A stretch of DNA of 44,464 nt from Eubacteriales Family XIII. Incertae Sedis bacterium (lineage in GTDB: Bacteria > Bacillota > Clostridia > Peptostreptococcales > Anaerovoracaceae). Location of the stretch: positions 1-44,464 of the forward strand of contig JAISMX010000026.1 of assembly GCA_031276515.1 (NCBI GenBank). The letters run 5' to 3'. Shown here piece by piece: positions 9,344-17,756 of this stretch; position 1 is the first letter of the stretch; every line of letters begins with the position of its first letter. The position numbers and the translations under genes are program-made. Under the pieces are notes generated by a model. It was given only the letters and a program-made list of their open reading frames with translations. It searched no databases and was not told where the DNA came from.

Positions 9344-9560
9344 CGTCCTTGCCCCGATTCTGTAACGCAAAAGTAATAATTTAATTTCAAATCCCGCTTT
9401 ATTTTTGCGCGAAACAAGTATAGAATAAAGTGTAATGCACAATTTCGGCCGCGAAGCATAAAATTTTCGTTTTGATATTTGTTTTGCGTCCATCATACTC
9501 GCCGCCATTGCAACCGGTGGGTTGCAACAAGCATTTGCCATTCTTGCGTTTGTTCAAATC

Positions 9561-10691
9561 ATGATTGAAAAAATAAAATTCAAAAAAACACCGCGCGCCT
9601 CGGATGCGGGCGGAACGGCCAAATCGTCCGTCTCAAACGGCGCGGGCGCAAAATCGAACAGCAAGGCGACGGTCTTCTGGATACCCTTCCTCGCGGCCTT
9701 CATCCTCCTCAGCATAGTCTTGGTTCCCGTGATGGGCGCGATTTTGGAGTATCGCCCCCTCGCCGCCGTCTCGGAGGAGGGCGAGGACGGCGAAGAGAAG
9801 GAATTGGTCATATTGGAGGAGGACTTCACGGATTACTTCATTCCGAGCAACAGCCCGTTCTACGCGGCGTTCAAGGACAAGAAGCGCGTGAACTGCATGC
9901 TCCTCGGCGTGACGCGCGAGAACCTGACCGACACGATCATGCTCGTCAGTTTCGACCTCGAAGCGCGGCACGTGGACGTCATCTCGATTCCGCGCGACAC
10001 CTACTATCACAGGGAAGGCTACAACGACGACGCCCAGAACAAAATCAACGCCGCTTACAGGAAGGATCCGCTGAATTCGGCCAAGGCCGTGAGCGAGATA
10101 CTGCTCGGCATGCCCATCAACTACTACGCCGTGGTCGAATACGACGGCGTGGAGCGCATCGTGGACGCGATCGGAGGCGTGCCGGTGGATGTGCCGAAGG
10201 GCTTCGACTACGAGGACAGATGGGCCAAGCCGCCTCTTATCATACACCTGAAGCCGGGCTTGCAGACCCTGAACGGCGCGGACGCCGTGAAATTCCTGCG
10301 CTACAGGAAAGGTTATCCGGACCAGGATATCGGACGCATCGGCGCGCAGCAGGCCTTCATTAAGGCGGCCTTAAAACAGGCATTGCAGTCCGATTTGTCG
10401 AAACTGGCCGCGACGATTCGCGAAAACGTGACCTCGGATATGCCCATGAGCAAGATGCTGTATCTGGCCCAAAAGGCCATGGGCATGTCGCCGGAAAGCA
10501 TTTCGACCTATGTGCTGCCGCACAAATCCGCTTATTTCCTCTATCCCGATACGATAAAGATAGAAGAAATGATCCGTGAGATATATTCCGTGCGGCCGGA
10601 GCCGATCACTCCGGATGGCGTTTCCGGGGAAGAAGACGCCGAAGGCGATGCCGGCGCCGGGGAAAAGCCCGAAAAAGAAGCCGCCGAGTGA
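9561..10691 (+). CDS. LCP family wall-polymer ligase, second paralogue
   Basis: A 376-residue paralogue of the upstream LCP protein: cytoplasmic basic start, one membrane helix at about residues 37-60, then the LCP domain. The motifs are [40 protein letters not shown] and [15 protein letters not shown]. The tail is acidic and Glu/Ala-rich. The assigned ATG at 9561 has no strong ribosome site; an in-frame ATG at 9522 would add 13 residues. Tandem LCP genes often share or divide wall polymers. The end lies 55 bases before rho, so the genes may be cotranscribed. Confidence 0.88.
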   Translation: MIEKIKFKKTPRASDAGGTAKSSVSNGAGAKSNSKATVFWIPFLAAFILLSIVLVPVMGAILEYRPLAAVSEEGEDGEEKELVILEEDFTDYFIPSNSPFYAAFKDKKRVNCMLLGVTRENLTDTIMLVSFDLEARHVDVISIPRDTYYHREGYNDDAQNKINAAYRKDPLNSAKAVSEILLGMPINYYAVVEYDGVERIVDAIGGVPVDVPKGFDYEDRWAKPPLIIHLKPGLQTLNGADAVKFLRYRKGYPDQDIGRIGAQQAFIKAALKQALQSDLSKLAATIRENVTSDMPMSKMLYLAQKAMGMSPESISTYVLPHKSAYFLYPDTIKIEEMIREIYSVRPEPITPDGVSGEEDAEGDAGAGEKPEKEAAE

Positions 10692-10746
10692 CAAGGACCT
10701 GTTCAAATTCGCAAATGGCTTTTTAACAGGTCCCAAGGAGAATGGT

Positions 10747-12372
10747 ATGGACGAAGCAACACTGAGATCGAAGAAAATTGCGGAGCTGCGCGAGATCGCG
10801 AGGGCGTTCAAGATTCCCGGCTACGACAAGCTGAAGAAGGCGGAATTGATGTCGGCGCTCACGGCGGGCGGCGCGGAGGCCGGAACCGGAACCGCCCCCA
10901 TGGGCTTGGCGGCGCAAGCGGCGCGGGAGACGGCGGCCCTCGCCAAACCGGCGCCGGCGCGCCGGGGACGCAGAATCGCGACCCAAGAGGCGCAAACCGG
11001 GGCGACGGCGCAGGCCGAGACAAGCGCGATTCCCGCCGAACCCTCGCCGACGGCCTTTGCGGGCGACAAGTCGCCGCCAAAGGAGGCCGGCGAGGAAAGA
11101 CCCGCGCCTCGCCCAAGCGAGACGCCGAAGGATGCGGCGGCGCAGCGGGCCGAAGCGCCAAGGGAAACCGCCGCGCCAAGGGAACCCGCGGCCCGCCAAA
11201 CCGAAGCCCAAAGGGAGTCCGCCGCCGAAAGCGATGAGAAAAAGAACCGCTACGAGGTCTACGGCATACTCGAAATAGCCGACGGAGGTTTCGGATTCCT
11301 GCGCTTCCACAATTTCCTGACCAGCGAAAAAGACGTCTACGTTTCTCCATCCCAAATCAGAAGATTCAACCTTAAAACAGGCGACAAAATAAACGGCGTT
11401 GCGCGCCGCCCCAACGAAGGGGAACGCTTTGGCGCGTTGCTCTACGTCTTCAAGGTCAACGGCGACGAGCTGAAGATTTCCATAGAAAGGCCGGATTTCG
11501 ACAACCTGACGCCCATATTTCCCAAGGAAAGGCTGAACCTCGAGGACGGTTCGAGAGATTTGTCGATGCGGCTGATCAATCTCGTGGCGCCCATAGGCAA
11601 GGGCCAGAGGGGCCTGATCGTCGCGCCGCCCAAGGCCGGCAAGACGGTGCTTTTGAAGAAGGTCGCGAACACCATAGAAAAGACGCACCCCGAGGTGGAA
11701 TTGATCGTCCTGCTCGTGGACGAACGCCCCGAGGAAGTGACGGACATGCAGCGCTCCATCAGCGGCGAGGTCATCTATTCGACCTTTGACGAACAGCCGC
11801 AGAATCACGTCAAGGTCGCAGAAATGGTGCTGGCGCGGGCGCAGCGTCTCGTGGAGCACGGCAAGGACGTCGTGATCCTCCTCGACAGCATAACGAGGCT
11901 CGCGCGGGCTTACAACCTCGTCGTGCCGCCGTCTGGAAGGACGCTCTCCGGCGGTCTCGACCCGAGCGCGCTCTACAAGCCCAAGAAGTTCTTCGGCGCG
12001 GCGCGCAAGATGGAGGAGGGCGGCAGCATCACGATACTCGCGACCGCCTTGGTCGAGACGGGCAGCCGCATGGACGATGTGATCTTCGAGGAGTTCAAAG
12101 GCACCGGCAACATGGAGCTGCATCTGGACAGGAAGCTGTCCGAGAAGCGCATCTTCCCCGCCATAAATCTGAACAAATCCGGCACGAGGCGCGAGGATCT
12201 GCTGATGGATCAGGACGAACTCGAAGCCATCTGGATCATGCGCAGGGCCATGGCGAATCTCGGCACGCAGGACGTGACCGAGATGATCATAGACCATCTC
12301 GCGCACACGCGATCGAACGCGGATTTTATACGCGTTATACGCAAGGTTTTGGTTGATCGCAACGGCCACTGA
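10747..12372 (+). CDS. rho: Transcription termination factor Rho
   Basis: A 541-residue hexameric RNA-dependent ATPase that terminates transcription. Domains in order: Rho_N helical domain (residues about 1-40); a long Ala/Pro/Glu/Arg-rich low-complexity linker (about 41-166); the RNA-binding cold-shock-like domain (about 168-240, with GFGFLR and [12 protein letters not shown]); then the RecA-type ATPase. The P-loop APPKAGKT lies at about 293-300, followed by [11 protein letters not shown] and [11 protein letters not shown]. The linker makes it longer than the roughly 420-residue E. coli protein, as in many GC-rich Gram-positives. AAGGAG lies 7 bases upstream of the ATG. The neighbour prmC fits the common rho-(rpmE)-prmC-prfA arrangement. 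Confidence 0.96.
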   Translation: MDEATLRSKKIAELREIARAFKIPGYDKLKKAELMSALTAGGAEAGTGTAPMGLAAQAARETAALAKPAPARRGRRIATQEAQTGATAQAETSAIPAEPSPTAFAGDKSPPKEAGEERPAPRPSETPKDAAAQRAEAPRETAAPREPAARQTEAQRESAAESDEKKNRYEVYGILEIADGGFGFLRFHNFLTSEKDVYVSPSQIRRFNLKTGDKINGVARRPNEGERFGALLYVFKVNGDELKISIERPDFDNLTPIFPKERLNLEDGSRDLSMRLINLVAPIGKGQRGLIVAPPKAGKTVLLKKVANTIEKTHPEVELIVLLVDERPEEVTDMQRSISGEVIYSTFDEQPQNHVKVAEMVLARAQRLVEHGKDVVILLDSITRLARAYNLVVPPSGRTLSGGLDPSALYKPKKFFGAARKMEEGGSITILATALVETGSRMDDVIFEEFKGTGNMELHLDRKLSEKRIFPAINLNKSGTRREDLLMDQDELEAIWIMRRAMANLGTQDVTEMIIDHLAHTRSNADFIRVIRKVLVDRNGH

Positions 12373-12442
12373 AATAAATCAAAGTCATCGCGGCCTTTGC
12401 GCGGTTTTGATTTGACTTTTAAATACCGGAGCGAAAGAATTC

Positions 12443-13321
12443 ATGAGTTTGGAAATAAAGGAAATGTTAAGGGTGGCGGAGGCGCGGCTCGCGGACGCGG
12501 GATGCGAGGAAGCGAAGGCCGACGCGGAGGAGCTGCTCTGCTTTTTGATGAAGTTCGACAGGACGCGGCTTTTCGTGAATTGGAGCAAGGAGCCGGATGA
12601 GAAGCTCTGCGATGCGTATTTCGCCCTTCTGGACGAAAGGGCTTCGCGGAAGCCGCTGCATTACATCATCGGCCGGCGGGAATTCATGGGCCTCGATTTT
12701 GCCGTGGACGAGCGCGTCCTCATACCCAGGCAGGACACGGAATGCCTTGTGGAAGCACTGCTCGCGTACATGGAGCGCGAAAAAAAACCGCTCCGCGGTT
12801 GGCGCGTCCTCGAAATCGGCGTGGGAAGCGGCGCGATAGCCGTCAGTCTGTGCAAGAACAGGGCCGATCTGCGCGTGAAAGCCACGGACATCAGCCGCGC
12901 GGCGCTCGCGGCGGCGCGGGAGAACGCCGCCGCCTTGGGTGTGCGCGACCGCATACGCTTTGCCGAAAGCGATATGTTCGACGGTCTGCGGGCGGGTCTC
13001 GGCGCCGCCAAATATCACATCATCGCGTCCAATCCGCCCTACATCCCGAGCGGCGCGCTGCGCACGCTGGCGCCGGAAATCAGAGAGCACGAACCTGCGG
13101 AGGCTTTGGACGGCGGAGCGGACGGCCTCGACGCGTATCGGCGTCTCATGGAAGGAGCGCACCTGTACCTTGTGAAAAAAGGCGCGATCTTTTTTGAAAT
13201 CGGCTTCGATCAGGCGGAGGCCGTCTCGGATTTGATCAAAAAAACGGGGCGTTACGAAGCGCCTTCGATCTTCAAGGACCTTTCCGGAAACGACCGCGTG
13301 GTTTTCGCGCGCGCAATGTGA
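12443..13321 (+). CDS. prmC: Release factor glutamine methyltransferase PrmC (HemK)
   Basis: A 292-residue SAM-dependent enzyme that N5-methylates the glutamine of the GGQ motif in peptide release factors. The N-terminal helical bundle (about 1-80) is followed by the methyltransferase domain. The SAM motif is VLEIGVGSGAIAVSL at about residues 126-140, and the NPPY catalytic motif (SNPPYIPSG) lies at about 194. The PLHYIIGRREFMG segment is also typical. It lies directly after rho, although rpmE and prfA are not next to it here. Confidence 0.94.
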   Translation: MSLEIKEMLRVAEARLADAGCEEAKADAEELLCFLMKFDRTRLFVNWSKEPDEKLCDAYFALLDERASRKPLHYIIGRREFMGLDFAVDERVLIPRQDTECLVEALLAYMEREKKPLRGWRVLEIGVGSGAIAVSLCKNRADLRVKATDISRAALAAARENAAALGVRDRIRFAESDMFDGLRAGLGAAKYHIIASNPPYIPSGALRTLAPEIREHEPAEALDGGADGLDAYRRLMEGAHLYLVKKGAIFFEIGFDQAEAVSDLIKKTGRYEAPSIFKDLSGNDRVVFARAM

Positions 13322-13341
13322 CGCGCACTTCATTTCTTCGC

Positions 13342-14733
13342 TCAAACCCCATCCGATTTTTTGGCTTCTTCGATGATTATTCCACGATTTTCCAATGCAA
13401 GAAAAAGGGTGATCGCCGCCATGATCGCGATGCCGGCCCCGCGCAAGCGGCTTAGCGCAACCGAGAGCAGGACGAGGGGATTCGAACCCCGGAGGCTCGC
13501 AAAGCCGTCCGCGTAGTCCGCATAGGATTCCGCGCCGGCGTCGGCGGCGGCTTGCATAAACAAATCCGCGAGGCCGCTTCCGCAGTAAAGCATGACGGCC
13601 GTCGTAAGCGCGCCGACGATGAGCGAACGGAAGAGCGCGCCGCCCGTGACGGGGAGCACCGCCGCGAGCACATAAGGAATGATCGCGAGACCCGCGAAGG
13701 GCAGGATGCGATTTCCCGGCAGGATGGCGGCGAGGAACACGCTGAGCAAGGTCAGGATCGGCGTGCAGGCCAAAACGAGCGGATGCCCGAGAGCGCAGAC
13801 GGCGTCCATGCCGATGTGCATGACGCCGCGATGCTTGAAGCGTCTCCGCGCGAGGGCTTCCGCCGCCTCGGCGACGGGACGCACGCCTTCCATCAAAAAG
13901 GCGAGCAGCTTGGGCGTCAGAGCGAATGCGGCGCTCATCAGCATGGCGTTCGCGAGAGCGTCGGCTGCGAATTCGGAGATCGAAACGGTCTCCGGCTCGC
14001 CGATCCCCGCAAGCAGCGCGCAGATAAGGCCGAACGCAAAGCCGATGAAAGCCGGCTCGCCGAATACGCCGAGACGTTTTTGGATGGCGTCCATATCGGC
14101 TTTTGGCCTGTTCAATCCCGGCAGATATTCCACGATTTTGTTCGCCACGAACGCGACGGGAACGAAGGCGGCGGTGAAACCGTGCGGCATGGACAGTCCG
14201 CGCAGACCGGCGCATCGTTCGAGACGGGGCGCCATCCTGTCCGCGATGATCAGGACGACGGCCATGTTGAGCGCCGCCGCCGCGAGACCCAAGGGATAGC
14301 TGCCCGAGGCGTACTGCACCATTATGCCGGCGTAGGCGAAGTGGCGATAGCCGATGATGTCCGCATTGATCGTCCGCGTGGTGTTTGTCGCGAGCATCAG
14401 CAGGTTGACGGCGGCGCCGAGCGGGAGAATCATCGCGCCGATTTTCGATGCGGAGACGATTGCCGCAAAGGGCGGTTCGCCGATGTCGATGCGTTCCGCG
14501 GTCAGGCCGGCGTTTTCGATTATGGCGCGCACCGCCGGCGCGAGCGCGCTTTCGAGCAGTTCGGCCATGACGCCGAGTCCGACGAGGCCGGCGCCCACGG
14601 TGAAGGCGGCGCGCAAGGCCTTGCTCGCGGGGAGACCGAAGCAGCGGCCGAGACCCGCGATGAGGACGATCGCGATCACCGATGCGTTGAGATTTTCATG
14701 TATGGGATGAAGCGAATCGATCACGCTTTGCAT
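13342..14733 (-). CDS. PTS galactitol-family permease component EIIC
   Basis: A 463-residue membrane protein with about ten to twelve hydrophobic segments. It resembles the EIIC subunit of the galactitol (GatC) phosphotransferase family, which carries sugars or sugar alcohols across the membrane during phosphorylation. Family-like features are the N-terminal start near an H-P-x-H-E-N motif, KIGAMILPLGAAVNLLML, a GEPAFIGFAFG segment with GEPETVS, and a C-terminal GSNPLVLLS block. AAAGGAG lies about 6 bases upstream of the ATG. No EIIA or EIIB gene lies next to it, so the phosphoryl-transfer partners must be elsewhere, or the protein works differently. Confidence 0.75.
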   Translation of the reverse strand: MQSVIDSLHPIHENLNASVIAIVLIAGLGRCFGLPASKALRAAFTVGAGLVGLGVMAELLESALAPAVRAIIENAGLTAERIDIGEPPFAAIVSASKIGAMILPLGAAVNLLMLATNTTRTINADIIGYRHFAYAGIMVQYASGSYPLGLAAAALNMAVVLIIADRMAPRLERCAGLRGLSMPHGFTAAFVPVAFVANKIVEYLPGLNRPKADMDAIQKRLGVFGEPAFIGFAFGLICALLAGIGEPETVSISEFAADALANAMLMSAAFALTPKLLAFLMEGVRPVAEAAEALARRRFKHRGVMHIGMDAVCALGHPLVLACTPILTLLSVFLAAILPGNRILPFAGLAIIPYVLAAVLPVTGGALFRSLIVGALTTAVMLYCGSGLADLFMQAAADAGAESYADYADGFASLRGSNPLVLLSVALSRLRGAGIAIMAAITLFLALENRGIIIEEAKKSDGV

Positions 14734-14794
14734 GCGTTTGTCTCCTTTCGGCGCCTAATTCGCCGCGCGTCTCGCGGCAGCCGCATATCCTTTT

Positions 14795-15412
14795 TTAAGC
14801 TTTGGCTTCCCGCAGCCGCGCCTCGGCGTCTTCGAGCGACGCGAAGCCGTATTTTTTCACGCTGTTTTCGATGATCGCGCGCGAGATGCTCCGCCCCGAT
14901 TCGCGGAGCCGCGACAGGTGCTCGAGATACAGGCGCAGCGTGCGGAGCGAGAAGGTCGAAAGCTCGCCCAGCATGTAGGCCTCCGCCGAGGGGTGCTCGT
15001 CCGTCTGCCGGTCAATCCGGCTCGGCCGGCTTCGCGCGGCGAGAAGCGGATACTCCGCCGCGAACGCGTCGTAATCCGCCAAGCACAGATCCGCGATCCG
15101 CCGCACCGCGGCTTTTTTATCGTCGGAAACCGGCGGCAGCCTGTCCTTTATCGCTTGAAATTCGAGCGGCGCGGTGTATTCCATGATGTAGGCGTATTTT
15201 TCGGTGAGGAGATTTCGCCCGTCTTCCCGCGCCTCTTCGAGGTCGGCGAGATAACTGCGGAGCATATCCTCGCTCCACGCCTCAAATTGGCTTCCGCGCA
15301 TGAGGTCGAAGGTCGCGCGGTCGTCTTGGCAATCGGCCCGGCCCGATACGCTCTCCACCTTGTCGAACATATCCCATTCCATGGCGATGATCGCGTCTGT
15401 CAATTTTTTCAC
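14795..15412 (-). CDS. DUF4125 family protein
   Basis: A 205-residue soluble protein of unknown function. It contains a conserved-looking acidic start (IIAMEWDMFDKVESVSGRA) followed by a DDRATFDLMRGSQFEAW segment, which I associate with the DUF4125 family. I choose a GTG start at 15412 because GGAGG lies 5 bases upstream; a TTG four codons earlier is possible. It is the last gene of a three-gene minus-strand operon after a TPR protein and a DUF4037 protein, a combination I recall as recurrent in anaerobic Gram-positives. No catalytic motif is obvious. Confidence 0.7.
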   Translation of the reverse strand: MKKLTDAIIAMEWDMFDKVESVSGRADCQDDRATFDLMRGSQFEAWSEDMLRSYLADLEEAREDGRNLLTEKYAYIMEYTAPLEFQAIKDRLPPVSDDKKAAVRRIADLCLADYDAFAAEYPLLAARSRPSRIDRQTDEHPSAEAYMLGELSTFSLRTLRLYLEHLSRLRESGRSISRAIIENSVKKYGFASLEDAEARLREAKA

Positions 15413-15451
15413 GCGTGCCTCCAAATTTCCAAAAGGTTGGCGGTCGGCGGT

Positions 15452-16378
15452 CTACTCCGCCATCACGTGCATGCGCGCGATGCGCTCGTCCGCGATGCCC
15501 CGCATGATGTCGGGGGCGTGGTCGAGCAGAAAATCGCCGGTCGCGGATGTGAGCCCCTGCGCTTTCAGCGCCGCGAGCACGTGGGCGCATATCTCCTCGA
15601 TCAGCTCCGCCCTTCGCGCCGCGCCGGCGTTTTCGTCGCAGAGCGCGCCGATCAGCGCGTGGGCTTCGGGAACGATTTCCATGCCGGCGAGGCTGCGGTG
15701 CGCCCATTTGTACCACGGCGTATAGCGCTTGTTCAGCAGATGCACCATGGAGCAGGCCGCCGCGACGAATTCGGACAGCGCGCGCAGGGCCGCGGGCGCG
15801 TCGCCGCGCTTCACGCAGCGCGCGTGGTTGTACTGCCCGGCCTGCGCCATGCCGGCGGCGCGCGCGGCGAGCTTCTTCAGGCGTATGTCCTCGGGATAGA
15901 ATTCCAGCAATCGGCTTCGGATCGCGCCGAAAGCGCCGAGCGCGTCCTCGAACACGGCGCCGCTCACGGCCGCCGACAGGAAATGCTCGGGTATCCTGCG
16001 CCATTCGTCCAAGCTCTCGGGCGCGCGCGGCAGACCCGTGAACTTCGTATAGAACAGCGTGAAGCGCATGGCGGACAGGCGCTGTTCGCCGTAGCTGACG
16101 GGATCCCGCGCGGCATAGCCCAGGAAGCGCCGCGGAAGCGTCAGATAAGCCGCCCGCAGCTCCGCGCCGATCTCCGCCTCGTCCTCGTCCGTCAGCCACA
16201 TGCAGAAGCCGGGGCCAAAGTCGTGATCCCGCGAGAGCGCGTCGTCGAAGCCGAGGCAGTCGGAGCCTTCCCCCGCGAGACCGCAGGCGATGCGATCCTT
16301 GTGCTTCGGGAATTTCCGCGCGAGCATTTCCTTGCCGCAGTCCCTATAGTAGCGCTCGGCCAATTCCAATCCCTTCAC
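15452..16378 (-). CDS. DUF4037 family protein, nucleotidyltransferase-like
   Basis: A 308-residue protein. The segment GLAGEGSDCLGFDDALSRDHDFGP near residues 27-50 resembles a nucleotidyltransferase-fold motif (GS followed by a D-x-D-like pair), as described for DUF4037 proteins. The remainder is helical and resembles HEPN-like or substrate-binding bundles. The start is assigned to a GTG at 16378 with AGGGATGG just upstream, because the protein then begins at the usual KGLELAERYY; no nearer ATG exists in frame. It lies between the TPR and DUF4125 genes. The substrate is unknown; an adenylyl- or aminoglycoside-type transferase is conceivable but unproven. Confidence 0.7.
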   Translation of the reverse strand: MKGLELAERYYRDCGKEMLARKFPKHKDRIACGLAGEGSDCLGFDDALSRDHDFGPGFCMWLTDEDEAEIGAELRAAYLTLPRRFLGYAARDPVSYGEQRLSAMRFTLFYTKFTGLPRAPESLDEWRRIPEHFLSAAVSGAVFEDALGAFGAIRSRLLEFYPEDIRLKKLAARAAGMAQAGQYNHARCVKRGDAPAALRALSEFVAAACSMVHLLNKRYTPWYKWAHRSLAGMEIVPEAHALIGALCDENAGAARRAELIEEICAHVLAALKAQGLTSATGDFLLDHAPDIMRGIADERIARMHVMAE

Positions 16379-16436
16379 GCCGCCATCCCTCGCTTCGGCC
16401 TTCTTCCCGCCGCGCAACAACGCCTCGCTTCGGCAT

Positions 16437-17381
16437 TCACCGGTTCCGCGCGTCCGCCGCCGCGCGCGCGAATTCGTCCGCCTCGCGCAGGGCGTCGCGC
16501 GCGGCGTCGTGCGCCTCGCCGAAGATGCCGCCGAACACATCGGCGGCCGCGCGCATGAAGCGCGTGGCCGCGTCGTAATCGCGCATGCGGGCGGCGAGAC
16601 GCGCCATGTTGCGGCAGCACACGCCGTAATCGGCGTTTTCGCCGAACATGGCCCTTGTCTTCTCGGCGGCGTCGCGCAGGTGCGCCATCGCCTCCTCGTT
16701 CTCGCCGGCGGCGGCCAGCATCGCCGCCCTGCTGTTCAGCGCGGCCGCGAAATGCGCGCTCTCGTGCGGCAGCGAGCGGAAAAGGCCGATCGCGCGATCC
16801 AGCAGCGACGCGGCCGCGTCGGTTTCGCCGTCCTCCGCGCGAAGCGCCGCCAGATTGGCGCAGGCCGTCGCCAATTCCTCCTTGCGTTCCGCGAGCCCTT
16901 CGAGGATATCGACGGTTTTCGCCAGATATTCGACGGCCTTTTCATTCTCGCCCGTGCTCCTGTGGAGCAGGGCGATGTGGTTCAGCGCGCCGGCGTAGAG
17001 GTAGTCGTTCCTCTCCGGCAGGGCGTCGTATATGCGAATGGAGCGCAGGAACATTTTTAGCGCCCGATCCGTGTCGCCCATCATGCGATAGGCGCCGGCC
17101 ATATTCGTGAGATTGGAGGCGTAGTTCGCCGAATCCTCGCCGAACATCTTCGCGATGAGCGCTTCCGCCTTCCGGAAGGCGCGCAGGGAATCCTCGTACC
17201 TGCTGACGCCGCGATAATAGCAGCCCAACTCGCTCATGCAGAGCATGTGTTCGGCGTTCGCGCCGCCGTCCCTCTTTGCCGTTTCCTCCGCCATCTCGGT
17301 CAGAAAGGCTTCGACGGCGCCCTCCTCGCCCGAGGCGTATATCTCGTCCAAGAGCGCGTAAAAATCTTCGTCCGTCTTCAT
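16437..17381 (-). CDS. Tetratricopeptide repeat protein
   Basis: A 314-residue all-helical protein built of about six TPR-like units from residue 45 onward. Examples are NLTNMAGAYRMMGDTDRALKMF, ALNHIALLHRSTGENEKAVEYL and NLAALRAEDGETDAAASLL, with the usual alternation of small and aromatic residues. TPR arrays mediate protein-protein contacts. The ATG at 17381 has an AAAGGA site about 10 bases upstream; another ATG two codons earlier sits too close to it. It is the first gene of the TPR-DUF4037-DUF4125 operon, transcribed from the promoter at 17480-17508, and may act as a scaffold or sensor for the other two. Confidence 0.8.
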   Translation of the reverse strand: MKTDEDFYALLDEIYASGEEGAVEAFLTEMAEETAKRDGGANAEHMLCMSELGCYYRGVSRYEDSLRAFRKAEALIAKMFGEDSANYASNLTNMAGAYRMMGDTDRALKMFLRSIRIYDALPERNDYLYAGALNHIALLHRSTGENEKAVEYLAKTVDILEGLAERKEELATACANLAALRAEDGETDAAASLLDRAIGLFRSLPHESAHFAAALNSRAAMLAAAGENEEAMAHLRDAAEKTRAMFGENADYGVCCRNMARLAARMRDYDAATRFMRAAADVFGGIFGEAHDAARDALREADEFARAAADARNR

Positions 17382-17479
17382 AAGCATCGCTTCCTTTCGT
17401 TTTCGCGGGCGGGTTCGCGCGGTTCGTCTTCCCGCCGCTCCCGGCGCGGGCATGCCGCAACGCGACTCCGGTGTTTTCT

Positions 17480-17508
17480 ATTGTATATGGCTCCCTCGCT
17501 TTTGTCAA
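17480..17508 (-). promoter_or_regulatory. Sigma-70-type promoter of the TPR operon
   Basis: On the minus strand, TTGACA (17508-17503), a 17-base spacer and TACAAT (17485-17480) form a near-consensus promoter about 100 bases upstream of the TPR gene start. Confidence 0.8.
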
Positions 17509-17509
17509 T

Positions 17510-17558
17510 TCTTACAAACGGGCCGGCCGCAGGTCTTACAAACGGGCCGGGCCGCAGG
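17510..17558. repeat. Tandem 24/25-bp repeat
   Basis: Two copies beginning TCTTACAAACGGGCCGG (17510-17533 and 17534-17558) differ only by one added G. They abut the -35 side of the TPR operon promoter on one end and the dispersed repeat on the other, so they could be operators for the minus-strand promoter or duplicated element ends. Confidence 0.75.
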
Positions 17559-17620
17559 TTCCGAGATGGGTACCCGTTCACAAGTTCCGGGCATAAACAA
17601 AAATGGCGTGGGGTTTGAGT
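17554..17620 (-). repeat. Copy 2 of the dispersed palindromic repeat (partial)
   Basis: Two blocks are identical, in inverted orientation, to the left arm of the element at 8026-8174: 17598-17620 matches 8030-8052 (23 bases) and 17554-17570 matches 8053-8069 (17 bases). A 27-base insertion separates them here, and the right arm of the palindrome was not found. Confidence 0.75.
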
Positions 17621-17632
17621 GGTTGCGCATAA

Positions 17633-17666
17633 AAAGCCGGGCGAAGGTGTTCCTCCGCCCGGCTTT
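17633..17666 (-). terminator. Terminator downstream of the BKACE gene
   Basis: AAAGCCGGGCG (17633-17643) and its complement CGCCCGGCTTT (17656-17666) form an 11-bp stem with a 12-base loop. A-rich and T-rich flanks suit minus-strand termination of the BKACE operon. Confidence 0.8.
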
Positions 17667-17756
17667 GCGCGTAAAGTGGGTTTTGCCCGGGGCATTCCGC
17701 CGCGCCGCCATGGTTCGCCGCTCGAATTTGAGCGGGCGCGCGGCCGGGGCGCGCGA

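Larger units (their letters stand above)
17382..17756. other. Intergenic region between the TPR and BKACE operons
   Basis: This 375-base region contains no convincing gene. It holds the minus-strand promoter of the TPR operon (17480-17508) and two tandem copies of a 24-25-base unit (17510-17558). It also holds copy 2 of the dispersed palindromic repeat (17554-17620) and the terminator of the BKACE operon (17633-17666). The density of repeats suggests a hotspot for small mobile elements. Confidence 0.6.

Noticed and set aside
13470-13500. tRNA-like T-arm sequence on the minus strand (GGGGTTCGAATCCCC)
   Set aside because: It lies inside the intact EIIC reading frame, at the GSNP segment that is typical of that protein family. 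No acceptor stem, D-arm or anticodon arm could be built around it.
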